Source of the DNA: Pseudoips prasinana
Lineage: Eukaryota; Arthropoda; Insecta; Lepidoptera; Nolidae
DNA length: 64,000 bases
Direction of reading: 5' to 3'
Assembly: GCA_951640165.1 (NCBI GenBank)
Contig: OX621241.1
Location: forward strand, 7,016,001-7,080,000
Shown: one piece after another, positions 19,932 to 30,262 of the stretch
Layout of the letters: every line of letters begins with the position of its first letter
How positions within the stretch are numbered: position 1 is the stretch's first letter
Program-made: the position numbers and the translations under genes
Notes under the pieces: model-generated
The model's database searches: none
What the model was told of the DNA's origin: nothing
Seen by the model: the letters and a program-made list of their open reading frames with translations, nothing else

Positions 19932-21127
19932 TGTATGTATAATGTATATACCTACGATGTTTTTCATAACTTTCAACATATTTTTTCCCTTCTAAAAAAA
20001 TTAAATAAAAATAATTTATTGCAGACTACATGTCCCATATTTCTTAGTAAAAATTTGTACTTAAGCGCTATGTTACTAAATGATAGAATAATACAATCAG
20101 CAATTTATAATACAAATAAAAGATTATATTATTTATAAGGACAGATGCCCCCACGCAGTAAGTTTACAGGACTCCTAGCGGCGTGGAGTTCTGTAAACCT
20201 ACTGAAAAGTACGGTATCCATTCTGTCCCCCACCAAAGAAACACTGCCAAGAAAGTTCAGTAGTAATCCGTTTTTTTTAATAGTGACCATCTTTACATCT
20301 AATTACAATTTAATCATTGAAATAAATCTAGTCATACCCAAGCAATTTTTAGTTTTAAGATGAAACTTGTCTGAAACTTTGTAATATATGCTATATATAT
20401 ACGCTACTAGTTAAGTTATTGCTCATGAGTGATAAAAATGTAGGAGCGGAAAAGAAATATTCATTCTTTTTAAGACGAAGCTTAGAGTGGGATAATTCGC
20501 TTTATGAATAGACTTTAGAAGTCAGTTACAAAAGGAGTGAGTGCTCTTAAAATGTACTCAATATAGTAAAAAAAAAAAACATTTAAAGTTACAGAACGAA
20601 AGTAATGTTATAAAAAATAAAATCAATAGTTTACTCAATCGTGATTTAAATACGTTAATCACTTAATTGAATTTTTACGATATAGAGTAAACTAGATAAG
20701 ACAACGCTATCAAAATTAAACAAATTAGAACGAGACACATAATTACAAACTGCATTCGTATGTCTGGGCAACGTCTATACGTGAGTTATAAAAAAACGCA
20801 GACCCTCCCCCAACTGCTTATTAATGAAATAAATAGAATATATACATATTATTTAGTAAAGTAACCAGTGCCTGATTTAGATTTATGACAGCCCTAGGCT
20901 AACTATCAAAATACACCCCCGCTATTTGTCCTCCTTGTCTGCCCGGCCAACTAATATACTAACTACATTTTAATAATATTATATTAGCCTTTTACCTGAA
21001 TCGCTGCTATGATTTCCCCAAGGACTACTCTAGTCACTTTTTGTTTAGTTGTTTGTCTGCGGTCATAGATTAAGGAAAAACAACATTGAGTTCAACTTTT
21101 AAAAGTATAGTTTTAATGTTTAAGGGG
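19932..21127. other. no gene; one strong hairpin
   Basis: AT-rich. At 20157-20203 AGTAAGTTTACAGGACTCC pairs with the right arm across a 9-base loop, with two mismatches or wobbles. No promoter or product can be assigned to it. Confidence 0.5.
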
Positions 21128-21258
21128 CTTTAATTAAAAAAGCGGGAAGCCGCTGGATGCGGGCAGCGCAGGACCGGCTATTGTGGAGATCCTTAGATTG
21201 GAGGCCTTTGTCCAGCCGTGGACGTCTTTCGGCTGATATGATGATGATGATGAAATAA
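21128..21258 (+). mobile_element. RTE-like 3' tail with (ATG)n end
   Basis: GAAGCCGCTGGATGCGGGC, GACCGGCTATTGTGGAGATC and CTTTGTCCAGCCGTGGACGT then TTTCGGCTGATATGATGATG. It matches the copy at 38025-38135, which has the same order. Confidence 0.7.
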
Positions 21259-22960
21259 TAAATATTAGCATCGATGGCGTTATATTTAAAAAAATATGAT
21301 AACAGTCAACATTAATTCTCAGCGCCCCAGCACGGTTCGCACGCCCTAGGCTTAATCCTAATTAGACTATGGGTAAATCAGGCTCTGAATGTAACCCATC
21401 TCTCTAGGTAATTGTTACTTATAGTATCTACAAACTACAAGGCTTCAGGTCTGCCTGTTACAGTTGATGAACTATATTAATTTCACGTCGCAACTGGCTT
21501 CTGACTTGTAATATTAAGTAACAATCCAAATATAGCAGCTATGACGAGGTAAAAGTTACTTTGTATCTATGAAGTTCTAATCTAATCGATTTTGTAGTCT
21601 TTTGTATCTGGCTGGTTACAATAACATAAACAATTGTAAATGATATTCAAAAAAAGTGGAAATAGTATGTGGCTTACATAGAGTAAATAATTTTTCATCA
21701 CCCCATCTCGGAAAGAGTATTTTTCGACTCATCCGTAGAACAAAGTCCGATCTGCTGGGGTGATAGTTTTCAGTAGAGGCTAGAGAAGTTGTTGACATGT
21801 GTAACTCTTGAACGGTGAGATTTGACATTTAGATTTTTTGATATGTTGTTATAACACCACAGCCTAGTTAAATGGTATATAGATTATATTTCTTATGCTT
21901 TTATTTCACGTGATAATGAGTTCCATATCAACATATGACATTTTATGGCGGAAGAGCGTGAGTCCGTAGTGAACATTATACGTTGTTTTATGGAGACGTT
22001 CGAACTAAATGACGTTCTGTATCAATACGGGGCATTATTTATTGGAATTATTCATCTATCGAGAGTCCTTTCTAAATAACCACCTCAAAATATTTAAAGA
22101 TTACGTTGTATTCGAAGGTATTCATAAGACTACCTTTGAAGACAACTAAATAATAAACTACAACTGTCGTTTAATATCTTTTATTAATTAAAAATAAACT
22201 TAAAATAGCTAACAAAAGCATTGGATTGCATCACTTTGAATAGCAATCATATTATTATTAGGAACGTACTTTAAATTAGTATTGTCCTGTGAAGTGGTGA
22301 AAGCCTTCTAGGCTGATTGTAAAGGTCATGTAAAATTAGCACAGTCTACAACTGACAGATCTATGTACTTATTAGAACAATGCGGGAGACGCGCATGAAG
22401 CAATTTAAACTTCGTATTAGTTATAAATTCAACAATAATATAATTTTTCCAAATACCATTAAGTTTTCATTATTTTACCAATGAAAAGCATTGTGACCTA
22501 GATGAAGTACTATGCTAAGGAATAATTTTAAACTGTATACCTGAATTGTCTTGGTAGCTTGTAATAGTGAAAACTTAAAATAGTAATTAAATGGCATATC
22601 GTATCACAGCTTGGTCACTAGGTAACCTAAACGATTACGACACGGACTTAAATAGCAGTCTTGAATTAACGTATATATTTATTATAATTACGGAAAATAT
22701 TATTTACTATATAATTATATATTAATTACTTGATGCAAAATAAATCATAACAATCAGTCTCTACAATATTAGCAATTAATATCATGACCAGGCCTAGGTG
22801 CACATACTTTATAGTAATGAAAACGTACGTAGACAAACATTTTATTAATAAGAGTATTTACCAGAATTAGTATTGCTTGGTTGTTAAATTATTAGCTAGA
22901 ATACAGGAATATTGATTATACTCTAAAGGAAATATTTCTGAGCGACACATATCCTTTAAC
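21259..22960. other. no gene or repeat recognised
   Basis: AT-rich and almost free of the families seen elsewhere in the window. It may be ordinary host intergenic or intronic DNA. Confidence 0.45.
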
Positions 22961-24420
22961 TCTTTTTTAGCAGGAGGAACGATAACACGTCCAGAATATG
23001 CAGGGTTTAGTTCAGTTTCTCGTATTACCACAATAATTTATAATAACGATGAGTCAGGTTCTATTTATAAAACATTTTTTGGGATAACTACCATTTGAAT
23101 AAACTTCTGAAATTGAACTCCAGTAAAACTTTTTGCCCGTAATATCTTCATCCTAACCTTATTATTAAAAGATATTTAAAGTCAAACATATCATTCAAGG
23201 TTACGTTGCGGACAACATAGGCTTCTCCTTCATTTTTGGCCAATCTTTCTTATAAACGATCTTCATAAGGGGTATATATAGTTTTGGTTTGAGAAGCCCC
23301 CTCGATGACAGAATGGACACTGTCCCTTCATTTTATGTATGTCTCTTCTGAAAAAGTGGCATATATCTACAATGAAAATACGATTACAATTTTGACTAGC
23401 AATTGTCTGAACAAAAGCGAAACTCTTTGGCCGCTCGGTCTACATTAGCCTAGGTAAAATTTAACAGGCATTGCTGACCTAAATTGCGTCAAGTCTTGCC
23501 AAAGTTTCATCCCATATATAACAAACGGTCTTTCTTTTAGCCAAATCAAAAACCGTAACGTTTAAAGAGCTTTCTAGTAATATAATATGTAAGATAGCTT
23601 CACAGTAATATATGTTTATATTGCAACGAAGACACTGCAAAACTTTGTCAAAATCCGATACAGCAGTGTATTTCACTATGATGACTAGGTTTCCGTTGGA
23701 CTCCTCAGGGTCCTTTTAAATCTTTAAGTGTGAAAAAATAGTCAGAATGATAACAGATCGAATGGACATTAATAAGACACGGCATAGGAGTTTGCACTGA
23801 TAGTTAGAAACTAACCGGGCTAGATCTTTTGTTGTGAAATTTGAATACTTTGAAAGCTCACCGTCAAGCTTTAAAATAATAATATTATTCTATTCATAAG
23901 GACTTGCTTGAAGAGAAGATTATCTTATTTTATTTCGAATTATATTTTTATTTACAGTGTTATTTAATATAGCATAATAATTCTCACTTCTATCATTCTA
24001 CTTCATTGTAAATGTATATATATGGGTACAAAATGGTAAAACTAATTTGTGGACAACGGCTGGTTCCAATGTGAGTTACTTTTAGCATTTAAGTTATTTA
24101 TTATACCGTCAGTGTAACTGTTTGTTGTCCTATACAATAATAATAATAAAAACGATCTGTGGTGAGAAACTTCTAACAGTTTCTCGTGCTGTTTACGAAA
24201 CTAGAAGGTATTTACAACAAAAATATATTTAGTTGATAGCTGTAAACATCAATGGCAGGTGGATGAGACATAATAATCGGTATTCTGTCGCAGATATTTT
24301 TTTTGATTTCCCCATTCTCACGGTGAACTTCTTCCCATATATCAATACCTGACAAATTCCTTCTGAACCAGAAGGCAAAGATTTGTTGTATCATGTTAAC
24401 GTCATCAAAATTCACAAATA
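22960..24420 (-). other. decayed coding-like stretches, unidentified
   Basis: Several minus-strand segments read like protein broken by stops and shifts. At 24212-24415 there is one with FDDVNMIQQIFAFWFRR and ICDRIPIIMSHPPAID. At 23479-23676 there is one with FDKVLQCLRCNINIYYCEAI. At about 23290-23400 there is one with the cysteine-rich CPFCHRGGF. At about 22970-23040 there is one with AYSGRVIVPPAKKELKD. No transposase, RT or gag hallmark is present. I cannot assign a family. It could be an old host pseudogene, a decayed mobile element or an old viral insertion; chance is not excluded. Confidence 0.25.
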
Positions 24421-25129
24421 CAACAACTAAAGTAAAAAAATGTGTTACTTTTATTTTATATATTCGTAAAATACTCTTAATAATTATCTAGCAACTATTA
24501 AACCAATTTTCAGTAAATATCTAAAGATATTTTTAAATGAACAACGTCCTAACTGATTTCATTAACCGAGTATTAAGGTCTCATGTTAATATCGAACCAA
24601 CAAACCGTATCACAGATTTCGTAGAAATACGTCTAATATTCACATGAAATCCTTAGAAGTTCAAAAGTGTTCGAACAAAATCGTCCTAATATTTAATAAG
24701 ACCTCAACTTTTTACTGTTACAGAATAAATTATTCCCCTGTAAATATGCATTATGCCTATCTTATTTTTATACTAAAATTGCGTTTAAATGCCTCTCCAT
24801 CAATAAACGTTCTATGTAAAAATCGATCGCCCACAACTATTTACTGACCCAAAAAGCAATATAGAGACAATTTTTCTTAATTTTAAACTTAATTGTATGT
24901 AATCACCAAATAGTACAACTCAAATCGTCAATTTACCGGCATTTACACTTTTCTTTATATAAATAACAGAAACATTTGAAAATAATGAAACAAGCTAAGG
25001 CCTTTAAATATATTTTTTAAGCATATCCAACATTTACCGTGATCTTAAATTCTCTAAAAATATGTCTTTTCATATAAAACACTTATAAAACTTATCTTTT
25101 TCGTCAATCTGAAAAAAAGTTAAGCGCAT
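24421..25129. other. no gene seen
   Basis: Very AT-rich, with no shared repeats or coding motif. Confidence 0.4.
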
Positions 25130-25260
25130 GACACAAAACTGCCCTCATTCCAACAAACAGCGGCCATACTGCTGACCGGACGGTGCACCCGCGCCACACC
25201 CGCTCTCCCCGCGCCGTCGCTTGATCACTTCGGGCGTTTATATGCGGAGTTAATGACAGA
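25130..25260. other. short GC-rich island in repeat-poor DNA
   Basis: ACCGGACGGTGCACCCGCGC, CACACCCGCTCTCCCCGCGC and CGTCGCTTGATCACTTCGGG stand out against the AT-rich surroundings. They are followed by TTTATATGCGGAG. The island matches no repeat here. It could be a promoter or first exon of a host gene extending outside the recognised features, but no coding frame supports that. Confidence 0.3.
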
Positions 25261-26568
25261 TAGAACGTTATTCGATTCTATATTTCCGGAAACTAAATGA
25301 GATACAAAAATTTTAAAAACGTACGTTTGAAGAGTTTTTATTTCTAATCTCGTTTATCTATTTTACTCGTTTTCGCTCTATGATCACATCGGACTCTGTT
25401 CTACGGATAAGTCGTTTTACTCTTCGATATCTGAGTGGAAAAGTCGTTTTTATCCACTAGAGGGTAAAGTAAATTTGAATTTAGAACAACGTGTGCACTA
25501 TGTTTGTGAACGCAAAACGAATGGAACCTTCTTGGTGTATATATATAGTATTTTATAAAGATACGTAATTACTTTCTGTAATAAGTAGGTAACTAAGAAA
25601 AAGTTTACAACAAAAATATATTTTCTTTGAATGCACCAATAATAACTCTGCCTATAATTTATATGAACTCCTTCCAAATTTAAAGATTCCCATTCCCATC
25701 AACTTTTCCTCGTAGAGTTCTGGGGAAGGGAATGTAAGTAACATTCCCTTCCCCAGAACTCTACGAAGTATTAATGTGCTTTATAAGATGCAATGGCATC
25801 AAATTGTGATTGTTACGTCTGAATGTTTTGTTTTAGCCTAATCGCCAAGATACGCAATTAGCTATAACATTGAAAATTTTGGTTAAATTTATCGCACGTA
25901 TTCCCATTTCACATCTGTCATTGGCAGAATTGTCGACATCGGCATAACTTGCCATTCGAAAAAAGAAGAACAAGAACAATAATATAGAGCTATCTTAGTA
26001 ATATTATTGGGAGTATAATATTTCTTGTTGTGTCACTTTTCGTACGGACAGCCGAATCAATTCATTCGTACAGAAAATGACGAAAAAGAAGTTCAATACA
26101 AGAATAATTGAGTTAAAACTAAAAGTGAAGTAAAGTGCGCGCTTGTGTTCAGTCTGCATTGTTTGAAACAAGAGAAACATCGTTTCCGAGCGACGTGACA
26201 TTACTCACTTGTTACATGTGTGCGTGAGCGTGCAAGGTTTCCCATACAAAGACATTGAACCGTTCAGAAAGGATAGTTATAATTTATTAGATAAAATCTG
26301 CACTTATCTATAAAGGAACTTCTATTGCTTTGATGCTCAATGTTATATAAAAATAAATTATAACTAATGACTGCACGGCATCATTACGCTAAAATATACC
26401 ATTGTTTGATGGAGAAAATACTCTAACAGTTGTCATAAAAAGCTGCGGTTAAATTAATGCATTGAAAAGTAAACTCAATAAATACGTACTTACGGTACAA
26501 TACGGAATGTTCTATGAATAAATGTCATTGTGTCGTTTTCAAAACGTGGAGGTTAATATCATAATATG
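25261..26568. other. no gene; perfect hairpin at 25711-25765
   Basis: CGTAGAGTTCTGGGGAAGGG plus AATGT and its exact complement form 25-bp arms around a 5-base loop. The remainder is unassigned AT-rich sequence. Confidence 0.5.
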
Positions 26569-26651
26569 TACAGAGGCAAGCACATCCAGCTACCCCAATC
26601 TGTCAAATTTCTTTTATAAATTTTCTACTTTATTACAAAAGCATAAGGTTC

Positions 26652-28465
26652 GTTTACCTTCAGGAACACGCGCCTTTTGGTCTCTCGCCAAAGCTGTTGA
26701 AGGGAATTTTTGTTGGCCTTCTTTTCCACCTCTGCGCAAGGGGAACGATGCACTGGCTTACGACGCAAAGGAGAAAGCCGATCTGCTGGGTTCTCGTTTT
26801 GCGTCGAACTCCACTTTGGACGACGGGGAGAAACTACCGCCAACGATCCCACGGTGTGACAGCACTTTAGTGGACATTAAGTTCACTCAAAAATCCGTGC
26901 GAAGTGTACTTCTCTCCCGTAACATCCACAAGTCCAGTGGGCCTGACACTATCCCCCCTATTGTGCTGAAGACATGTGCTCCGGAGTTGGCTCCTGTTAT
27001 AACGCGTCTTCTCCGACTCTCCTACGAAAAGGGCGTAGTCCCGCAATCATGGAAGATGGCCTTAGTGCACCCCAAAAAAGGCGATCGCTCTGATCCAGGT
27101 AACTACCGTCCTATTGCCATTACTTCCTTGCTCTCAAAAATAATGGAAACCATTATCAATCGCCAACTTCTACGGTATCTTGAGGATCATCACCTTATTA
27201 GTGACCGCCAATACGGATTTCGTCAGGGTCGGTCTGCTGGTGATCTTCTTGTCTACCTGACCCATCGTTGGGCGTTGGCGATTGAAAGCAAGGGGGAGGC
27301 CATGGCGGTAAGTCTGGACATTGCAAAAGCCTTCGATAGGGTGTGGCACAAGGCGCTACTTTCGAAGCTTCCTTCCTATGGGCTGCCCGAGAAACTCTGC
27401 AAATGGGTTGCCAGCTTCCTCACGGAGCGCAGCATCAAGGTCGTTGTCGACGGTACATGCTCAAACTCCAAGCCCGTGAACGCTGGTGTCCCACAAGGCT
27501 GTGTGCTTTCACCAACGCTGTTTCTTCTGCATATCAATGATATGTTACAATTCCATGACATTCATTGCTATGCAGATGACAGTACGGTGGATGCCTCCTA
27601 CTTTGGCCACTGCAATATTTCTTGGGCACACGTCATTGAGAGTCGGAGCAATCTTGTGTCTAAAATTGAGACAACACTTGACCAAGTCTCAAACTGGGGG
27701 CATATCAACCTAGTTCAATTCAACCCCCTAAAGACACAAGCTTGCGCGTTCACTGCCAAAAAAGCTCCCATTGCCATACCTCCTCAATTTCAGGGCACTC
27801 CTCTGGATATCAAGCCGAAAGTAGGGATTCTCGGCGTCGACATCGAGAGTGACGTCAAATTTCGCGGTCATCTGGAAGCCAAGGCCAAATTGGCCTCCAA
27901 AAAGCAAGGTGTCCTTCGCAGAGCTAGGCGATATTTCACATGGGTCCATCGCCTCCAATTATATAAAGCGCAAGTTCGGCCGCATATGGAATACTGCTGC
28001 CATCTCTGGGCCGGGGCACCACAGTATCAACTTCTTCCTTTTGATCGCATACAACATCGTGCAGCTCGAATGGTCGTTGACGACGGGAGTCCCACTATTT
28101 TGCTTGATACTCTTACCCTGCGGAGAGACGTGGCGTCTCTATGTGTGTCCTTTACCGCATTTACCACGGGGAGTGTTCAGAGAAATTGTTCGAGCTTATA
28201 CCTGCCGCCACATTCCGCCACAGACCCTCTCGCCAAAAGTGGAAATTTCATCCTTATCACCTGGATGAATGGTCATCTACCACTGTGCGTTTCTCAAGAA
28301 ACTTTTTGCCACGCACTACCGCTCTGTGGAATCAATTACATGCGGAGGTATTTCCGATCCGGTATGACATGGCAAGAATTCAAGAAGCGAGCCTATTCTT
28401 TTCTTAAAGGCCGGCAACGCACTTGCAGCTCCTCAGGTGTTGCGAGTGTCCATGGGCGGCGGTGA
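26652..28465 (+). pseudogene. jockey-like reverse transcriptase (ORF2, partial)
   Basis: The frame is open from before the LINE boundary to 28465, but the first about 43 codons (26522-26651) belong to the host MITE. RT landmarks are: HKSSGPDTIPPIVLK linker; VVPQSWKMALVHPKKGDRSD; NYRPIAITSLLSKIME; QYGFRQGRSAGDLL; motif A AVSLDIAKAFDRVWH; GVPQGCVLSPTL; catalytic YADD at 27569-27580; and the thumb with KAQVRPHMEYCCHLW. Near 28140 the protein-like text moves to another frame (VLYRIYHGECSEKLFELI, 28141-28407) and returns near 28370 (FKKRAYSFLKGRQR). So there are at least two compensating frameshifts in the last 110 codons. The endonuclease domain is absent by 5' truncation. It is not functional alone. 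Confidence 0.85.
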
Positions 28466-28519
28466 TCACTTACCATCAGGTGACCCACTTGCTCGTTTGC
28501 CAACCTATTATATAAAAAA
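26652..28519 (+). mobile_element. jockey-like LINE, 5' truncated, with shared SINE tail
   Basis: The insertion is bounded by AAGGTTC at 26645-26651 and 28520-28526 and ends in AAAAAAA at about 28513-28519. It holds the C-terminal two thirds of ORF2 and a short 3' end: GGCCGGCAACGCACTTGC, GTCCATGGGCGGCGGTGATC, ACTTACCATCAGGTGACCC. That 3' end is shared with all SINE-T copies here. Fragments of the same family are at 15628-15790, 29818-29920 and 30173-30260. Confidence 0.9.
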
Positions 28520-28583
28520 AAGGTTCACACTCAATAGTGGAAATTTGACAGATTGGGGTAGCTTGATGTGCTGGCGTCTGTAC

Positions 28584-28841
28584 ATAATATTGTTACTATG
28601 TATCCCATTCTAAACGGATAATTGAAAGTTTTTATTTCGTTTTTAAAACTTATCGTAACTTGATCAGTATAACGCTATTATGTATAATTTTAACAAGGGC
28701 GTTTTAAATTATACAATCTGTAAACTACGACTAACCCTAAATATAATTAAGACAACTAAGTACAAAATTTTACCTATAATGCTATAAAAACTAAAATAAA
28801 CTATAGCCAATTCAGTAGATTCTCCGCATCGGCATCAAAGT
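28584..28841. other. no gene seen
   Basis: AT-rich sequence between the MITE and a SINE-B. Confidence 0.4.
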
Positions 28842-29038
28842 CGCGTGTAGCGCAGCGGCTAAGACAGTCGTCTCACTGCTTCGTGTCGCGGGTTCGAGTC
28901 CCACGCCGGACAACTATTTGTGTGACCCATAAATAATTGTTCTGATTCTGGATGTAATTTGTGTCCGTCTATTATATGTTTATAAAGTACCCCGCGCCAC
29001 AGGGATTAGATACCCTAGTGCGGACGTTGTCATATAAA
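28842..29038 (+). mobile_element. SINE-B copy, full length
   Basis: Head GCGTGTAGCGCAGCGGCTAA, perfect B box GGTTCGAGTCC, stem CAACTATTTG with partner CATAAATAATTG, GATTCTGGATGTAATTTG, GTCCGTCTATTATATG and 3' end GACGTTGTC. It contains intact-looking pol III A and B boxes. Confidence 0.85.
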
Positions 29039-29629
29039 AAAAGTTCAGTGTGCCTAGAAATCTGGCAGCATTGCCACGTATTATGGCAATGCTTATTCTA
29101 TGTGCCAAAATAGACGACCCATCTGGACATGGGTGTTGTCGATCAATTGTTTTGTTTTGCAATACACTTGTAGAGTGAAAGAGCATCTGGACCCCACGGC
29201 CCTAGAGTTAAGTTTTTATAGATAAGTTGCGAAGGGCGAATCGATCGTTTTCATAATTTTTATGTTTATCTCGATCTTATAACTTCTATCAATAACCAAT
29301 TTGAACAATGAATACTAAATACCTAAGCGTCAGTTAATTCCCCAAGGCCCAGCCGATAAAATATTTATGTATTTGAATTTTTATTTTGTAATTTGCTTTC
29401 GGTATTACTTGTTTTTTTTTTTAATAATGCAATCGATCCTCTACTCTTTAAATATATTTAGAAAGGCTTTACTATATATTCATACAAAGTTAAAAAAATA
29501 ACTATAAATTAAAACGTGTAACATAAATACTATGTGATACTTATGTCGCTGAAACTATCCAAAGAATCAGAATATTTTATAAAACATGACTTTACAAAAT
29601 ACTTCTTTTTCTAGGTCTTTTTGGACATT

Positions 29630-29735
29630 TCTATTGGACTCGGCTACTACTCTAATCTAGAAGCGATTGCCATCTGATTTCAAAACATATAAGAAACAAG
29701 CTGGTTTGTCTAGGAGGCTTCTGACTACATGTAAA
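29630..29735 (+). repeat. interspersed repeat H (with 32300-32400)
   Basis: GCCATCTGATTTCAAAACAT and AAGAAACAAGC recur in reverse complement at about 32300-32400 (GTTTTGAAATCAGATGGAAG). Unidentified family. Confidence 0.5.
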
Positions 29736-29817
29736 TAAATATATATCTATTGATAGTTCTCATAACGACCACGACTGAAGGTTCAACGTGACACTGTTCC
29801 CTTACCTCGGATGTATG

Positions 29818-30260
29818 GGATCAGTAACTACCACTCTGTGGAATAAATTAACTGCGGAGGTATTACCGATCCGGTATGACATAGCAACCTTAAAGAAATG
29901 AGCCTATTCCTTTCTTAAAACCGTAGCCTAGTTGGTAGTGTTCCTGTCTACAAAGCTGGTGATCCTGGGTTCGAATCCCGGTAAGTGCAAATATTTGTCT
30001 GATGAGCACGAATATTTGTTTCTGAGTCGTGGATGTTTTCTATGTATTTAAGTATTTATCTATCTATATAAGTATGTATATCGTCGCCTGGTACCCATAG
30101 TACAAGCTTTGCTTAGTTTGGGGCTAGGATGATCTGTGGCATTGTCCCCAGATATTATTATTATTATTAAAAGCCGGCGACGCACTTGGTGCTGCGAACG
30201 TGCACCGCCTTTAGTGTCGCGAATGTCTCTTACAATCAGTTAACTTGCCTTTTAATATAT
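29818..30260 (+). mobile_element. jockey-like LINE 3' fragment split by SINE-C
   Basis: The left part (29818-29920) matches the last codons of the LINE at 26652 (CTCTGTGGAATAAATTAACT, GAGCCTATTCCTTTCTTAAA). The right part (30173-30260) resumes with AGCCGGCGACGCACTTGG and a worn tail. The SINE-C between them is flanked by TTAAAA at 29915-29920 and 30167-30172. The mariner at 30263 begins at the end of this tail. Confidence 0.8.
29921..30166 (+). mobile_element. SINE-C copy with TSD
   Basis: tRNA-like head with A box TAGCCTAGTTGGTAG and B box GGTTCGAATCC, the hairpin CAAATATT..AATATTTG, TCTGAGTCGTGGATG, then GTACCCATAGTACAAGC and a (TTA)n tail. A 6-bp target duplication TTAAAA flanks it. The 3' half resembles SINE-A. 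Confidence 0.85.
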
Positions 30261-30262
30261 TA

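Larger units (their letters stand above)
26569..28583. mobile_element. MITE interrupted by a LINE
   Basis: The left part, 26569-26651 (GTACAGAGGCAAGCACATCC, AGCTACCCCAATCTGTCAAA), and the right part, 28520-28583 (AATTTGACAGATTGGGGTAG, GATGTGCTGGCGTCTGTAC), are inverted ends of the same family as the uninterrupted element at 42924-43063. The LINE sits between them with a 7-bp duplication AAGGTTC. Removing the LINE leaves a MITE of about 140 bp. Confidence 0.85.

Noticed and set aside
26522..26651. Start of the 647-codon frame as a LINE N-terminus
   Set aside because: These codons lie in the MITE outside the target duplication; the LINE begins at about 26652.
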